From contig CAYHQQ010000003.1 in the NCBI GenBank assembly GCA_964358855.1, positions 1 to 64,000 of the forward strand: a stretch of 64,000 bases of DNA. The letters are read 5' to 3'. The position numbers were made by a program, and so were the translations under genes. The DNA is from UBA2396 sp038042175 (GTDB lineage Bacteria; Planctomycetota; Phycisphaerae; Phycisphaerales; UBA1924). The notes under the pieces are model-generated. The model saw only the letters and a program-made list of their open reading frames with translations. It ran no database searches and was not told the origin of the DNA. This document shows positions 24,938-34,432 of the stretch, piece after piece. Numbering within the stretch: the first letter of the stretch is position 1; every line of letters starts with the position of its first letter.

Positions 24938-25932
24938 GGCTTTCTCGCGGGAAGAACCTGTTGGGAGGCTCGGTTTCCGATGGACACGATCAATCGTTGC
25001 AGGCAGATGAACACGAGCAGAAGAAGCCCGATCGAGATGCTGGTCCACGCCGCGTTCACGTTGCCCTGAAAGTCGATCAGAAGGCGGATCACCCCCAGGA
25101 TCAGAACACCTAGGAGCGTCCCCTGGACCGATCCCACGCCCCCCGAGAGCAGGGTACCCCCGATGACCACCGACGCGATGACCGAGAGTTCCAGCCCGAC
25201 CGCCGAGGTGGGGTCGCCCGACTGTTTGTACATCGTGAAGACCAGCCCGGCGAGCGACGAGCAGAGCCCCGCGAGGGCGTGGACCCGGATCCGAGTGGCG
25301 ACCACGGGGACACCCATCATCCGGGCCGATCGCTCGTGCCCGCCGATCGCGTAGACGTTTCGGCCAAAGCCCGTCGAGCGGGCGACAACCACCCCCGCCG
25401 CCACCGTCGCCAGCAGAAGCAGCGATCGCATCGGCAGGACGGCGCCGCCGCCAAGATCAAGCTCGAGATGGCGGGCGGTCCAGGCGAAGAACGGATGATC
25501 GATGCCGACGCTCTGCTCGCGGACCAGAAAGCAGGCCGCCCTGATGGCGAACATTCCCGCGAGGGTGACCATGAACGCCGGGAGCGCAAAGAAGCAGATC
25601 AACCACCCCATGGCCGCACCCATGAACGTGCAGGCGACCAGACACACCAGCGCCGCCGAGAGCGGGTGCCAGCCGCGCGCCACGAGATCGGCCATCAGGA
25701 CAGCGGTGAACGCGATCATCGAGCCCACCGAGAGATCGATCCCACCCGAGAGCACGACGAAGGTCGCGCCGACACCCGCGATGCCAACGTACGAGTAGTC
25801 GCCCAGGAGATTGAAGACGTTGGCGAGTGAGGCGAAGTGGTCGTATCGAAGGCCGCCGAACACCAGCAGGGCCACGAGGATGGCCCCCGCGGTCAGCATC
25901 GGCAGATGTCGCGAGGAAAATGGAACTCTCAT
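24934..25932 (-). CDS. yjfF: Sugar ABC transporter permease, YjfF type
   Basis: This is one of two membrane subunits of a ribose/galactofuranose-class (CUT2) importer. The 332 residues give about nine helices and carry the family signature SGGIDLSVGSMIAFTAVLMA near residues 60-80. A later GGTLLSGGVGSVQGTLLGV stretch is also typical. It overlaps both neighbours by four bases (ATGA). ATG 25932 was chosen; the 371 upstream open codons are the shadow of the other permease. In E. coli the homologue carries galactofuranose; here the arabinose context suggests arabinose or arabinofuranose. Confidence 0.9.
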   Translation of the reverse strand: MRVPFSSRHLPMLTAGAILVALLVFGGLRYDHFASLANVFNLLGDYSYVGIAGVGATFVVLSGGIDLSVGSMIAFTAVLMADLVARGWHPLSAALVCLVACTFMGAAMGWLICFFALPAFMVTLAGMFAIRAACFLVREQSVGIDHPFFAWTARHLELDLGGGAVLPMRSLLLLATVAAGVVVARSTGFGRNVYAIGGHERSARMMGVPVVATRIRVHALAGLCSSLAGLVFTMYKQSGDPTSAVGLELSVIASVVIGGTLLSGGVGSVQGTLLGVLILGVIRLLIDFQGNVNAAWTSISIGLLLLVFICLQRLIVSIGNRASQQVLPARKP

Positions 25933-26972
25933 GCGGGCATCCTCCGCGCTCTGAGCCACTGCCTGGCCCTGGGCGACCCCGCGATGCACACGCCCAGGAT
26001 CACCAGCGCCTGGGGGAGGGGTGCGACATCCGATCCGATGTTCCGGGCGTACATCGTGGTGATCAGGCACTGCATCAGAAGCCCGCCAAGGGCGGCCCCC
26101 AGCAGGTTCATCCGCCCGCCCGCCAGCGATGTTCCGCCGACCACCACCGCGAAGATCGCCGCGAGTTCCTGGTTCTGTCCGGCGTGGAACGGGTCGGCGG
26201 CCTTGATGTTGGCCGCCGCGATGAGCCCGGCGAGCCCGGCGCACACACCGCTGAAGACGTACGTCCCGGCGATGATCAACCGCGACCGGACGCCCGCGAG
26301 GCGCGACGCCTCGGGGTTGCCACCCACCGCCTCGAGCAACAGACCCAGGGCAGTTCTGCGGATCACCAGGGCGGTGCCGGCAAAGAGCGTGATGGCGAGC
26401 AGGAGAGGAACGGGAAGGGGCAGCCACGTCGGGCGGCCCAGCCCGATGTACTCGATCGCCGCGTCGTGAAACGTCACGATATGGCTCTGCGTGATCATCT
26501 GGGCCACGCCGCGACCGGCGACCATGAGCACCAGCGTCGCCACAAACGGCTGGAGCCCCAGCACGCTCACGAGAATCGCGTTCCAAAGCCCGCACAACGC
26601 GGCCACGCCCAACGCCGCCGCGATCGAGACCGCCGACGCGTGCCCGTTCACAGACATCGTCGCGGCGACGGCACCCGAGATCGCCATGATGGACCCCACC
26701 GACAAGTCCACGCCTCTGGCGGCGATGACCGGCGCCATGCCCATCGCCAGGATGACAAACGTTGCTCCGTAGTTGAGGACATCGATCGTCGCCCCGGCCG
26801 GCACGCCGTCTCGCACGGACACATGGAGAAACGCTCCCGCGCCAAAGAGCCCGGGACCGCCCGCCCGCAGGGTGTCGAACAGCACATTGGTGATGACGAG
26901 CAGGGCCATTCCCACCACGGGCCAGAGCGCTGCGTTGGTGTGTGTCGTGAGGCGAGCGGGCGAGGCGGTCAT
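25929..26972 (-). CDS. ytfT: Sugar ABC transporter permease, YtfT type
   Basis: This is the second membrane subunit of the CUT2-class importer. The 347-residue protein has about ten helices and the signature AARGVDLSVGSIMAISGAVAA. The GGTSLAGGRMNLLGAALGGLL stretch near the C-terminus is the counterpart of that in YjfF. It overlaps the ATPase gene (26969-26972) and the yjfF-like gene by four bases each, which implies coupled translation of equal subunits. Confidence 0.9.
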   Translation of the reverse strand: MTASPARLTTHTNAALWPVVGMALLVITNVLFDTLRAGGPGLFGAGAFLHVSVRDGVPAGATIDVLNYGATFVILAMGMAPVIAARGVDLSVGSIMAISGAVAATMSVNGHASAVSIAAALGVAALCGLWNAILVSVLGLQPFVATLVLMVAGRGVAQMITQSHIVTFHDAAIEYIGLGRPTWLPLPVPLLLAITLFAGTALVIRRTALGLLLEAVGGNPEASRLAGVRSRLIIAGTYVFSGVCAGLAGLIAAANIKAADPFHAGQNQELAAIFAVVVGGTSLAGGRMNLLGAALGGLLMQCLITTMYARNIGSDVAPLPQALVILGVCIAGSPRARQWLRARRMPA

Positions 26973-28537
26973 GGCGTCGCTCCCTCACTCGCCGGCGCGG
27001 CGATGATCGAGAGAATCGTCGACTCGTTGACCAGGTCGCCCTCAAGCTCCGTCACGACACGCCGGTCGCGGAGCACCACAACCCGCCCGCAGGCCCTGAC
27101 CAGCTCGTCAAGCTCCGAGCTGATGAGCACGATGGCCAGGCCCTGCCCGCGCAGACTCTCGATGAGTGCCTCGATCTCGGCTCGTGCGCCCACGTCGATG
27201 CCCCGTGTGGGCTCGTCGAGGATCAGCACCGCGGGGCTTGTGGCCAGCCATCGCGCCAGCAGCACCTTCTGCTGGTTCCCGCCCGACAAGCTCCCAACGG
27301 GGGTCTCCGCCCCGGGCGTTTTGATTCCCAGCGCCTCGATGTAGTGCGTGGCGAGTCGCCGCTGCTCCGCCGGCGCGATCGGGCGCAGAGACCCGCGCCT
27401 GGCCTGGAGCGCAAGCACGATGTTCTCGCGAACCGAGAGCTCCAGGATCAGCCCCATGGCCTTGCGGTCCTCGGGCGTGAACGCCACGCCCCGGCGGATC
27501 GCGTCGCGCACCGAGCCTCGCACGAGCTCCTTGCCGTTCACGCGCACGCCCCCCTCGTCGGGCGTGTCAGCGCCGAAGAGCAGCCTGGCGAGCTCCGTCC
27601 GCCCCGAGCCCAGGAGCCCCGCGAGTCCGACCGATTCCCCGGCCCGCACGCGCAAGTTCGTGGCCGAAAGCGACCGCCTGCGCCCGATACCAGTCGCTTC
27701 GATTGCAAACGTGGTGCCGGAGTCGGTGCGCGCAGCCGTCGCAGGACGCGCGGGCGCGTGGTGGATGACTCTCCCCGTCATCGCCTCGATCAGCGACGCC
27801 TTGGGGAGGTCGGCTTTCGTCCACACACCAACCTTGGCGCCGTTGCGAAGCACGCTGATGCGGTCGGCGATCTCGTACACGTGCTCGAGAAAGTGGGAGA
27901 CGAACACGATGCCGATCCCCTGATCCCGGAGCTTTCGCATCACCCGAAAGAGATCCCGGGCCTCGCCCGCGTCGAGTGAGGAAGTCGGCTCGTCGAGAAT
28001 CAGCACCCTGGCGTCGATGTCGAGCGCCCTGGCGATCGAGACCATCTGCTGGATCGCGATGGGATACTCGCCCAACGACCGCGTCACGTCAAGCGTGATG
28101 TCCAGACGAGCCAGTGCCGCGACTGCACGCCGTCGCACCTCCGAGTGCCTGATGAACCCGGCCCGCTTGGCCTGGCGTCCCAGGCAGATGTTGTCCGCCA
28201 CCGACATGAGCGGCAACACGTCCACCTCCTGGTAGACCGTCGAGATTCCCTGGGCTTGGGCCTCGCGCGGCGAGGCCGGCCGGATCACTCGCCCGCACAG
28301 GCGGACCGTCCCGGCGCCCGGGCGTTGCAGCCCGCTGAGCACCTTGACCAGCGTGCTCTTGCCCGCCCCGTTCTCGCCCATGAGCGCGTGGATCTCGCCC
28401 GCCAGAAGGGCAAAGTCGACCCTGTCCAGGGCCCGCACGCCGGGATAGTCGACGATCAGCGCTTCCGCCGCGAGCAGAGCCGCGGAGGCCTCGGCTTGGT
28501 GGGGGTTGGGGCGGGCGTGTGTGATGGCGTCGGGCAC
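26969..28537 (-). CDS. ytfR: Sugar ABC transporter ATP-binding protein, YtfR type
   Basis: The 522-residue protein has two ABC domains in tandem, as in RbsA/AraG/YtfR. The first has Walker A GENGAGKSTL and Walker B VLILDEPTSSLD. The second has a degenerate Walker A region (GLLGSGRTELARLLFG), signature LSGGNQQKVLLARWL and Walker B VLILDEPTRGIDVG. It powers the YtfT/YjfF channel from the cytoplasmic side. It starts four bases after the binding-protein gene ends. Confidence 0.93.
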   Translation of the reverse strand: MPDAITHARPNPHQAEASAALLAAEALIVDYPGVRALDRVDFALLAGEIHALMGENGAGKSTLVKVLSGLQRPGAGTVRLCGRVIRPASPREAQAQGISTVYQEVDVLPLMSVADNICLGRQAKRAGFIRHSEVRRRAVAALARLDITLDVTRSLGEYPIAIQQMVSIARALDIDARVLILDEPTSSLDAGEARDLFRVMRKLRDQGIGIVFVSHFLEHVYEIADRISVLRNGAKVGVWTKADLPKASLIEAMTGRVIHHAPARPATAARTDSGTTFAIEATGIGRRRSLSATNLRVRAGESVGLAGLLGSGRTELARLLFGADTPDEGGVRVNGKELVRGSVRDAIRRGVAFTPEDRKAMGLILELSVRENIVLALQARRGSLRPIAPAEQRRLATHYIEALGIKTPGAETPVGSLSGGNQQKVLLARWLATSPAVLILDEPTRGIDVGARAEIEALIESLRGQGLAIVLISSELDELVRACGRVVVLRDRRVVTELEGDLVNESTILSIIAAPASEGATP

Positions 28538-28541
28538 TGGA

Positions 28542-29570
28542 TCAGTACTTGCGAGCTTTGAGCACCTCGGCGGTCACCTGCGACTGATCGAAAACGCCCT
28601 CGGCGGTTTCGATCCGCCTGGGAACACTCTCGCCCTTGCGCAGCTTCTCAAGCACGTCGAAGAGCTGCGGGCCCAGCAGCGGATTGCACTCCACCGAGCA
28701 GTTGAGCTTGCCCTCGAGCATCGCCGCGAACGCGTCGTGCACGCCGTCGATCGAGACGATCAGGATGTCGACTCCGGGTTTCTTGCCCGCGGCCTCGATC
28801 GCCTGGATCGCGCCCAGGGCCATGTCGTCGTTGTGCGCGTACAGCGCCGTGATCTGTGACCCCTCGGGTGAGCGCAGGAAGGCCTCGAAGACCTCCTTGC
28901 CCTTGCCGCGCTCGAAGTTGCCCGACTGGCTCTTGATGATCTTCATGCCCGGGTTGGCGCCCAGAACCTCCTCAAACCCCTTCTTGCGATCGATGGCGGG
29001 GGCCGAACCTGGCGTTCCCTGGAGCTCGGCGATCATCGCCTTGCCGCCTGTCTTCTTGGCGAGCCACTCGCCCGCCCGGCGACCCTCAAGCACGAAATCC
29101 GACCCGATGAACGTCACGTAGAGCGACTCGTCGGTCACCTTGACTGCCCGATCGGTCAGCACGACGGGGATCCCGGCCTTTCTGGCCTCTTCCAGCACCG
29201 GCTGCCACCCGTCCTCGGTCTTTGGGCTGAAGGCGATGAATTCCACTTTCTGCTGGATGAACGAGCGGATCGCACGGATCTGATTCTCCTGCTCGCCCTG
29301 GGCGTCGGAGAACTGCAGCTTGATGCCTCGCTTCTCCGCCTCCTCCCGGATCGACTTGGTGTTGGCCGTGCGCCACCCGCTCTCAGCTCCGACCTGGCTG
29401 AACCCGACCACCATCGGAGCTTTGGCCGGGGGCGTGTCGGTCTGGGCCTTTTTGCCCCCCGGGGTCTCTGTTCCCTTCTTGTCACAGCCGCCCGCCACCA
29501 GCGCCGCCGCCGCACAGAGCACGACCGCTCGCGTGAACCGCCACCCGCCGATCGAATTGAGCCGCACCAT
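28542..29570 (-). CDS. ytfQ: Sugar ABC transporter substrate-binding protein, YtfQ type
   Basis: This periplasmic binding-protein lipoprotein (342 residues) has signal and lipobox LCAAAALVAGGC. The periplasmic-binding fold of the ribose-binding class follows: VVGFSQVGAESGWRTANT at the start of the mature part, and then FIAFSPKTEDGWQPVLEEA, VVLTDRAV and YAHNDDMALGAIQAIE. It closely follows the E. coli YtfQ pattern. GGAGA lies upstream of ATG 29570. It is first in the transporter operon, as expected for the most abundant subunit. Confidence 0.92.
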   Translation of the reverse strand: MVRLNSIGGWRFTRAVVLCAAAALVAGGCDKKGTETPGGKKAQTDTPPAKAPMVVGFSQVGAESGWRTANTKSIREEAEKRGIKLQFSDAQGEQENQIRAIRSFIQQKVEFIAFSPKTEDGWQPVLEEARKAGIPVVLTDRAVKVTDESLYVTFIGSDFVLEGRRAGEWLAKKTGGKAMIAELQGTPGSAPAIDRKKGFEEVLGANPGMKIIKSQSGNFERGKGKEVFEAFLRSPEGSQITALYAHNDDMALGAIQAIEAAGKKPGVDILIVSIDGVHDAFAAMLEGKLNCSVECNPLLGPQLFDVLEKLRKGESVPRRIETAEGVFDQSQVTAEVLKARKY

Positions 29571-29693
29571 TGAGATTCTCCATGGCGGCCCGCTCGAAAG
29601 CCGGACCGGCCGCGTCCAACATCCTCCGCAACAAGATACTCTATTCGCCTGTTGCCGACACGCCTCGCCTTCGACCTTCCACCGGGCCGCCTC
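29571..29693. promoter_or_regulatory. Divergent control region of the arabinose locus
   Basis: These 123 bases separate the transporter/hydrolase operon from the araB operon, so both promoters must lie here. The segment around 29628-29650 (AACAAGATACTCTATTC) is the least GC-rich part and could hold -10 elements, but I found no convincing -35/-10 pair or long palindrome. No regulator gene adjoins it. Confidence 0.4.
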
Positions 29694-31385
29694 ATGCCAG
29701 CATCCACCTTTGCCCTGGGCCTCGACTTTGGCACTTCCAGTGTCCGCGCCCTGATCGTCGACACCCGCGACGGCACCGAGATCGCCACGGCCTCGCACGA
29801 CTACCCCTCGGGCGACGCGGGCGTGCTGACCGATCCTCGCGACCCAAACCTGGCCCGGCAGAATCCCGCCGACTATCTCGTCGGCATGGCTGCCAGCACG
29901 CGGGCCGCCCTCGCTATCGCCTCTGGCGTCCACGGCTTCACACCCGCCGGGCTTGTCGGCATCGGCGTCGACACCACGGGCTCCACGCCGATCCCGGTGG
30001 ACCAGTCGGGAACCCCATTGGCCCTGATCGACGAGTTCAAGCACAACCTGGCGGCACAGGCCTGGCTCTGGAAGGACCACACCTCGCACGCCGAGGCCGC
30101 CGAGATCACCACCAAGGCTGCGCGGGCGGGCTTGCCCTATCTGGGCAAGTGCGGCGGCACATACTCGTCGGAGTGGTACTGGTCCAAGATCCTCCACTGC
30201 CACCGCACCGCTCCAGAGATCGCCAGCGCCGCCAAGGGCTGGGTCGAGCTCTGCGACTACATCCCCGCCTATCTCACGGGAGTGACCGATCTCGCCGGCA
30301 TCAAGCGGAGCGTCTGCGCCGCCGGTCACAAGGCAATGTACAACGAGTCGTGGGGCGGGCTTCCCTCGGTCGCGTTTCTCGAATCGCTCGAGACGGGCCT
30401 CTCCCGCCTCCGGGGCACTTTCGCCGCGCCCGCCCACAACTCCCAGCACGCCGCGGGTGTCTTGTGCGAGAGCGTCGCACGCCAGATCGGTCTTCCCGCT
30501 GGCATCCCTGTCGCCGTCGGCGCCTTCGACGCCCACATGGGCGCGGTCGGCTCGGGGTGCACTCCGGGCACGCTGGTGAAGATCATGGGGACCAGCACCT
30601 GCGACTGCATTGTTTGGCCGCTCGCCACGACGCTCCCGGACATCCCCGGCGTCTGCGGCATCGTCCCCGAGTCCATTCTTCCCGGCATGTACGGCATCGA
30701 GGCCGGGCAGTCCGCCGTGGGCGATATCTTCGACTGGTTCGTTCGGCGCATCGCCCCGGGGGCGTTTGGCACCGGGGCCGATGCCCACGCGAAGCTCTCG
30801 GAGGCCGCCGCGAGGCTTCGGCCGGGCGAGAGCGGGCTGGTCGCGCTCGACTGGCACAACGGCAATCGCACGGTGCTGGTCGATCCGCTGCTCACCGGGC
30901 TCATCGTGGGCGAGCATCTCCACACGACGCCCCCGGAGATCTACCGCGCGCTCATCGAGGCCACCGCATTCGGCGCCCTCAAGATCATCGACCGCCTCGA
31001 AGAGTTCGGCGTTGGGGTCCAACGCGTCGTCAACTGCGGCGGCATCGCCGAGAAGAGCCCCCTGGTCATGCAGATCTACGCGGACATCACCAATCGACCC
31101 ATGCAGGTCAGCCGCTCGGCCCAGACGTGCGCCCTTGGTGCCGCGATCTTCGGTTCGGTCGTCGGCAAGGCGCACGCGTCGGTCGCCCAGGCCCAGAGTG
31201 CCATGACCGGGATCAAACAAAGGGTCTACGCCCCCGATCCCGCGAGCGCCCGTGTCTACCGGCGTCTCTACACCATCTACACGAGACTCCACGACGCGTT
31301 TGCGCAGAACGGCCGCGGCGAGCCGCTCGCGGGAGTCATGAAAGAACTCATCCAGATCCGCCAGGCCGTCCGGAGCCACGCATGA
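29694..31385 (+). CDS. araB: Ribulokinase
   Basis: This cytoplasmic FGGY-family kinase phosphorylates L-ribulose to L-ribulose-5-phosphate. The 563 residues match AraB in length and features: ALGLDFGTSSVRALIVD at the N-terminus, GIGVDTTGSTPIPVD, a mid-protein AFDAHMGAVGSGC and the phosphate region IMGTSTCD. The C-terminal ATP-binding stretch is VVNCGGIAEKSPLVMQIYAD. ATG 29694 begins the conserved fold; 14 upstream codons are open. The stop overlaps araD by ATGA. Confidence 0.95.
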   Translation: MPASTFALGLDFGTSSVRALIVDTRDGTEIATASHDYPSGDAGVLTDPRDPNLARQNPADYLVGMAASTRAALAIASGVHGFTPAGLVGIGVDTTGSTPIPVDQSGTPLALIDEFKHNLAAQAWLWKDHTSHAEAAEITTKAARAGLPYLGKCGGTYSSEWYWSKILHCHRTAPEIASAAKGWVELCDYIPAYLTGVTDLAGIKRSVCAAGHKAMYNESWGGLPSVAFLESLETGLSRLRGTFAAPAHNSQHAAGVLCESVARQIGLPAGIPVAVGAFDAHMGAVGSGCTPGTLVKIMGTSTCDCIVWPLATTLPDIPGVCGIVPESILPGMYGIEAGQSAVGDIFDWFVRRIAPGAFGTGADAHAKLSEAAARLRPGESGLVALDWHNGNRTVLVDPLLTGLIVGEHLHTTPPEIYRALIEATAFGALKIIDRLEEFGVGVQRVVNCGGIAEKSPLVMQIYADITNRPMQVSRSAQTCALGAAIFGSVVGKAHASVAQAQSAMTGIKQRVYAPDPASARVYRRLYTIYTRLHDAFAQNGRGEPLAGVMKELIQIRQAVRSHA

Positions 31386-32083
31386 ATCCGCTCGAGCGAC
31401 TCAAGAGCGAGGTCTGCCAGGCCAACCGCGACCTTGTGCGGCACGCCCTGGTCGTCCTCACCTGGGGAAATGTCAGCGCCATCACGCCCGACCGCACCCG
31501 AGTGGTCATCAAGCCCAGCGGCGTGGCGTACGAGTCGCTCACCGCGAGCGACATGGTCGTGCTCGATCTCGATGGGCGCGTCGTGGAGGGCTCGCTCGCT
31601 CCGTCCACCGATACTCCCACGCACCTCCACCTCTACAGGTCCTTTCCCGGGATCGGCGCCATCGCGCACGCGCACTCCCCCTATGCCACCATGTTCGCCC
31701 AGGCGCGGCGCGAGATTCCCTGCCTGGGCACGACCCACGCCGATCACTTTCTGGGCCCCGTCCCGCTCGCCCGCGCCCTCACGCCCAAAGAGGCCGCCGA
31801 TGACTACGAGCTCAACACCGGACGCGTGATCGTCGAACGATTCGCGACGCTCAACCCGGTCACGACACCAGGCGTTCTCCTCGCCGGTCACGCGCCCTTT
31901 GTCTGGGGACCCACCGCGACCAAAGCCCTCGAAAACGCCGTCGCCCTGGAGGCCATCGCTCGCATCGCCCACGGCACACTCGCGCTCAACACCTGTGTTC
32001 CCCTTGAAACGCACATTCTCACCAAGCACCACGACCGAAAGCACGGCCAGTCGGCCTACTACGGCCAGCCGCCAAAGGCCTGA
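31382..32083 (+). CDS. araD: L-ribulose-5-phosphate 4-epimerase
   Basis: This class II aldolase-family zinc enzyme converts L-ribulose-5-phosphate to D-xylulose-5-phosphate, linking arabinose to the pentose phosphate pathway. The 233 residues carry LTWGNVSA, IKPSGVAYE, the metal histidines in IAHAHSPYATMFAQ, and the C-terminal LLAGHAPFVWG and LETHILTKHH. ATG 31382 overlaps the araB stop; 604 upstream open codons are a shadow of araB. Confidence 0.95.
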   Translation: MNPLERLKSEVCQANRDLVRHALVVLTWGNVSAITPDRTRVVIKPSGVAYESLTASDMVVLDLDGRVVEGSLAPSTDTPTHLHLYRSFPGIGAIAHAHSPYATMFAQARREIPCLGTTHADHFLGPVPLARALTPKEAADDYELNTGRVIVERFATLNPVTTPGVLLAGHAPFVWGPTATKALENAVALEAIARIAHGTLALNTCVPLETHILTKHHDRKHGQSAYYGQPPKA

Positions 32084-32100
32084 CTATCCCGAGAACCACC

Positions 32101-33606
32101 ATGCCACCCATCCGCCCCGTCAAACTCGGCTTCATCCCCGCCAATCGCGGCTTCTTCTCCAAGGAACTCGCCGCCTCCATGCGCGATCAGACCATCGATG
32201 CCATGAAGAAGCTCGGCATCGAGGTGGTTGTCCCCACTCCCGCTCAAACCAAGGTCGGCTGCGTGGAAACCCGCCAGGAGGCCGAGCTCGCCGCCGAGCT
32301 GTTTCGCCGCGAGAACGTGCAGGGCATCCTGATCGGAGCGGTGAACTTTGGCGAGGAACAGGGCGTCGCCTGGTGCGTGAAGAAGGCCGCCCTCAACGTG
32401 CCCATCATGATCTACGGGTGTCAGGAGGAGGAACGCCTCACCATGACCACCAAACGACGCGACAGCTTCTGCGGGCTGCTCTCCATCGGCGAGGTGCTGC
32501 GTCAGATCGGCGCTCCCTACACCGTCGCTCAGACACCCATTTGCTTTCCAACCGACGATTCTTTCCGCGTCGATCTCGACTTCTTTGTCCGCCTCTGTCG
32601 CGTTGTGCAGGGGCTCCGCAACGCCCGCTACGGCCAGATCGGCGCCCGCCCAGACGCCTTTTGGACCTGCCGCTTCAACGAGAAGCAACTCCAGCGCATG
32701 GGCCCCACCGTGGTCACGCTCGATCTCTCCGAGGCCATCGGCGGTGCGAACCGAATCTCCGACAACGACCCCGACCTCGCGACCGTCATCGCCTCCATCA
32801 ATGGGTACGCCGACACTTCCAAGATCAAGCAGCTCAGTGTCCAAAAGAGCGGCAAGCTCGAGCTCTTTCTCCGGCGATGGGCCAAGGACAACGCCATCGA
32901 CGCCTTCGGCATCCAGTGCTGGACGAGCATCCAGGCCAACTACGGCGTCTGTTCCTGCACCACCATGAGCCGCTTTGGCGACGAGGGCGTGCCCTCCGCG
33001 TGCGAGGCCGACATCATGGGCACGCTCTCCATGCACGCCTGCCTGCTCGCCAGCGCCTCGCCGGCTGGGCTTGCCGACTGGAACAACCTCCACAACGACG
33101 ACAACGAGCTCGTCAACGTCTGGCACTGCGGCGTCTTTCCCAAGGCTTTCGCCCAGACCCCCGTCACCCTGGGCGTTCAGGAGATCATCGCCAGCAGCGG
33201 GGCGGCCTCGTACGCCGACTCCGAAGGCACCATCGAGTTTATCGCCAAGCCCAACCCGCTCACCCTCTGCCGCGTCACGCAGGACCCGGATGGGCCTATG
33301 AAAGCCGTCGTAGCTCAGGGAAAGATCGAGAACAACCCGGCCGTCACCTTCGGCTGCTACGGCTGGTGCCGCCTGCCCCATCTCCAGCGTCTCTACCGCG
33401 ATGTGCTTCTGCAGCACTTCCCGCACCACGTGGCGATCACCCAGGGGCACGTCGGCAACGTGCTGTGGGAGGCCTTTGGCAAGTACCTGGGCATGGGTGT
33501 CTACCACGCCACGCAGGACACGCCGGGGCTCTACACGTCCCGCCTGCCGTTTGTCGGAATCTCCACGGTCGCCGACTCGCCCATCGCCGCACCACTTCTT
33601 GTTTGA
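32101..33606 (+). CDS. Fucose/arabinose-isomerase-family sugar isomerase
   Basis: The 501-residue protein belongs to the L-fucose isomerase-like group (COG2407-type). It lacks the N-terminal VIGSQHLYG-like pattern of classical AraA. Visible features are KLGFIPANRGFF at the start, LNVPIMIYGCQEEE, the central FGIQCWTSIQANYGVCSCTTMSR and the C-terminal HHVAITQGHVGNVLWEA. With araB and araD just upstream (17-base gap) it very probably performs the missing step, L-arabinose to L-ribulose. Another pentose or hexose substrate cannot be excluded. The start fits the spacing to araD. Confidence 0.8.
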   Translation: MPPIRPVKLGFIPANRGFFSKELAASMRDQTIDAMKKLGIEVVVPTPAQTKVGCVETRQEAELAAELFRRENVQGILIGAVNFGEEQGVAWCVKKAALNVPIMIYGCQEEERLTMTTKRRDSFCGLLSIGEVLRQIGAPYTVAQTPICFPTDDSFRVDLDFFVRLCRVVQGLRNARYGQIGARPDAFWTCRFNEKQLQRMGPTVVTLDLSEAIGGANRISDNDPDLATVIASINGYADTSKIKQLSVQKSGKLELFLRRWAKDNAIDAFGIQCWTSIQANYGVCSCTTMSRFGDEGVPSACEADIMGTLSMHACLLASASPAGLADWNNLHNDDNELVNVWHCGVFPKAFAQTPVTLGVQEIIASSGAASYADSEGTIEFIAKPNPLTLCRVTQDPDGPMKAVVAQGKIENNPAVTFGCYGWCRLPHLQRLYRDVLLQHFPHHVAITQGHVGNVLWEAFGKYLGMGVYHATQDTPGLYTSRLPFVGISTVADSPIAAPLLV

Positions 33607-33642
33607 CCCACCCTTTGTCATAAAGACCAGCAAGGACTCGCG

Positions 33643-34290
33643 ATGCCCACCGGTGTGATCTTCGACATGGATGGTGTTCTGGTGATGACCGAAACCGCGC
33701 ACTGGCGCAGCTGGCAGGCGGCCGGCGCTTCCCGCGGCGTCACCATCGACCATCCGACCTTTCTCTCCTGCTTCGGGCGCGTCAACCCCGACTGCATCCG
33801 CATTCTCTTCGGGCCCGACGTCTCGCCAGCCGATTCGCTCCAGATCGCCGACGAGAAGGAGGCGGCCTTCCGCGACCTGATTCGCGCCGACGTTCCGCTC
33901 GCCCCCGGCCTTTTGTCACTGCTCGACACCCTCAGGGCGAAATTCGTGCGACTGGGCGTCGGCTCCTCCGCTCCTCCAGCCAACATCGACCTGGTGCTCG
34001 ACGCGGGGCGGATCCGCCATTACTTCGACGCCGTCGCCGACGGCTCAGAGGTCAAACGCGGCAAGCCGGCTCCGGATGTCTTCCTGCTCGCAGCCTCGAA
34101 GATGGGAGTCCAGCCCGCCCGCTGCTCGGTGATCGAGGATGCCCCCGCGGGCATCGAGGCCGCCGTCGCCGCAGGGATGCGTGCGATCGGAGTCGCCACG
34201 ACCCACGCGGCGCACCAACTTCGGGCCGCCGGGGCGCACGAGGTTTTCGACGATGTTCGCTCGATCCCGCCCGGCACGCTCCACGCGTGA
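33643..34290 (+). CDS. HAD-family sugar-phosphatase/phosphoglucomutase-like protein
   Basis: The 215-residue protein starts with the HAD nucleophile motif VIFDMDGVLVMT. It continues with a helical cap domain, the second motif LGVGSSAP, Lys in KRGKPAPDVFLLA, and the metal-binding acidic pair CSVIEDAPAGIEAA. This pattern is shared by beta-phosphoglucomutases and sugar-phosphate phosphatases. As last gene of the arabinose operon (36-base gap) it may remove dead-end sugar phosphates. The substrate is unknown. Confidence 0.82.
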   Translation: MPTGVIFDMDGVLVMTETAHWRSWQAAGASRGVTIDHPTFLSCFGRVNPDCIRILFGPDVSPADSLQIADEKEAAFRDLIRADVPLAPGLLSLLDTLRAKFVRLGVGSSAPPANIDLVLDAGRIRHYFDAVADGSEVKRGKPAPDVFLLAASKMGVQPARCSVIEDAPAGIEAAVAAGMRAIGVATTHAAHQLRAAGAHEVFDDVRSIPPGTLHA

Positions 34291-34432
34291 GCCTCGATTG
34301 CCCTCAAACCGGCCCCCTAACGCTTCCAGATCACCAGGCTCGTAGGGTCCGCTGCGCCAAAGAGTTCAGGCCGCGCAAGGCATAGACTTGGGGTTCCCCG
34401 GGCCTTCCCGCGGGTCACGGAGTTGTCCAGTC

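Noticed and set aside
29571..31379. 945-codon minus-strand frame running through the YtfQ gene
   Set aside because: Only its last 342 codons are YtfQ; the rest is antisense to araB.
34291..34432. Possible tRNA or SRP RNA before secG
   Set aside because: No cloverleaf, CCA end or SRP tetraloop consensus could be found.
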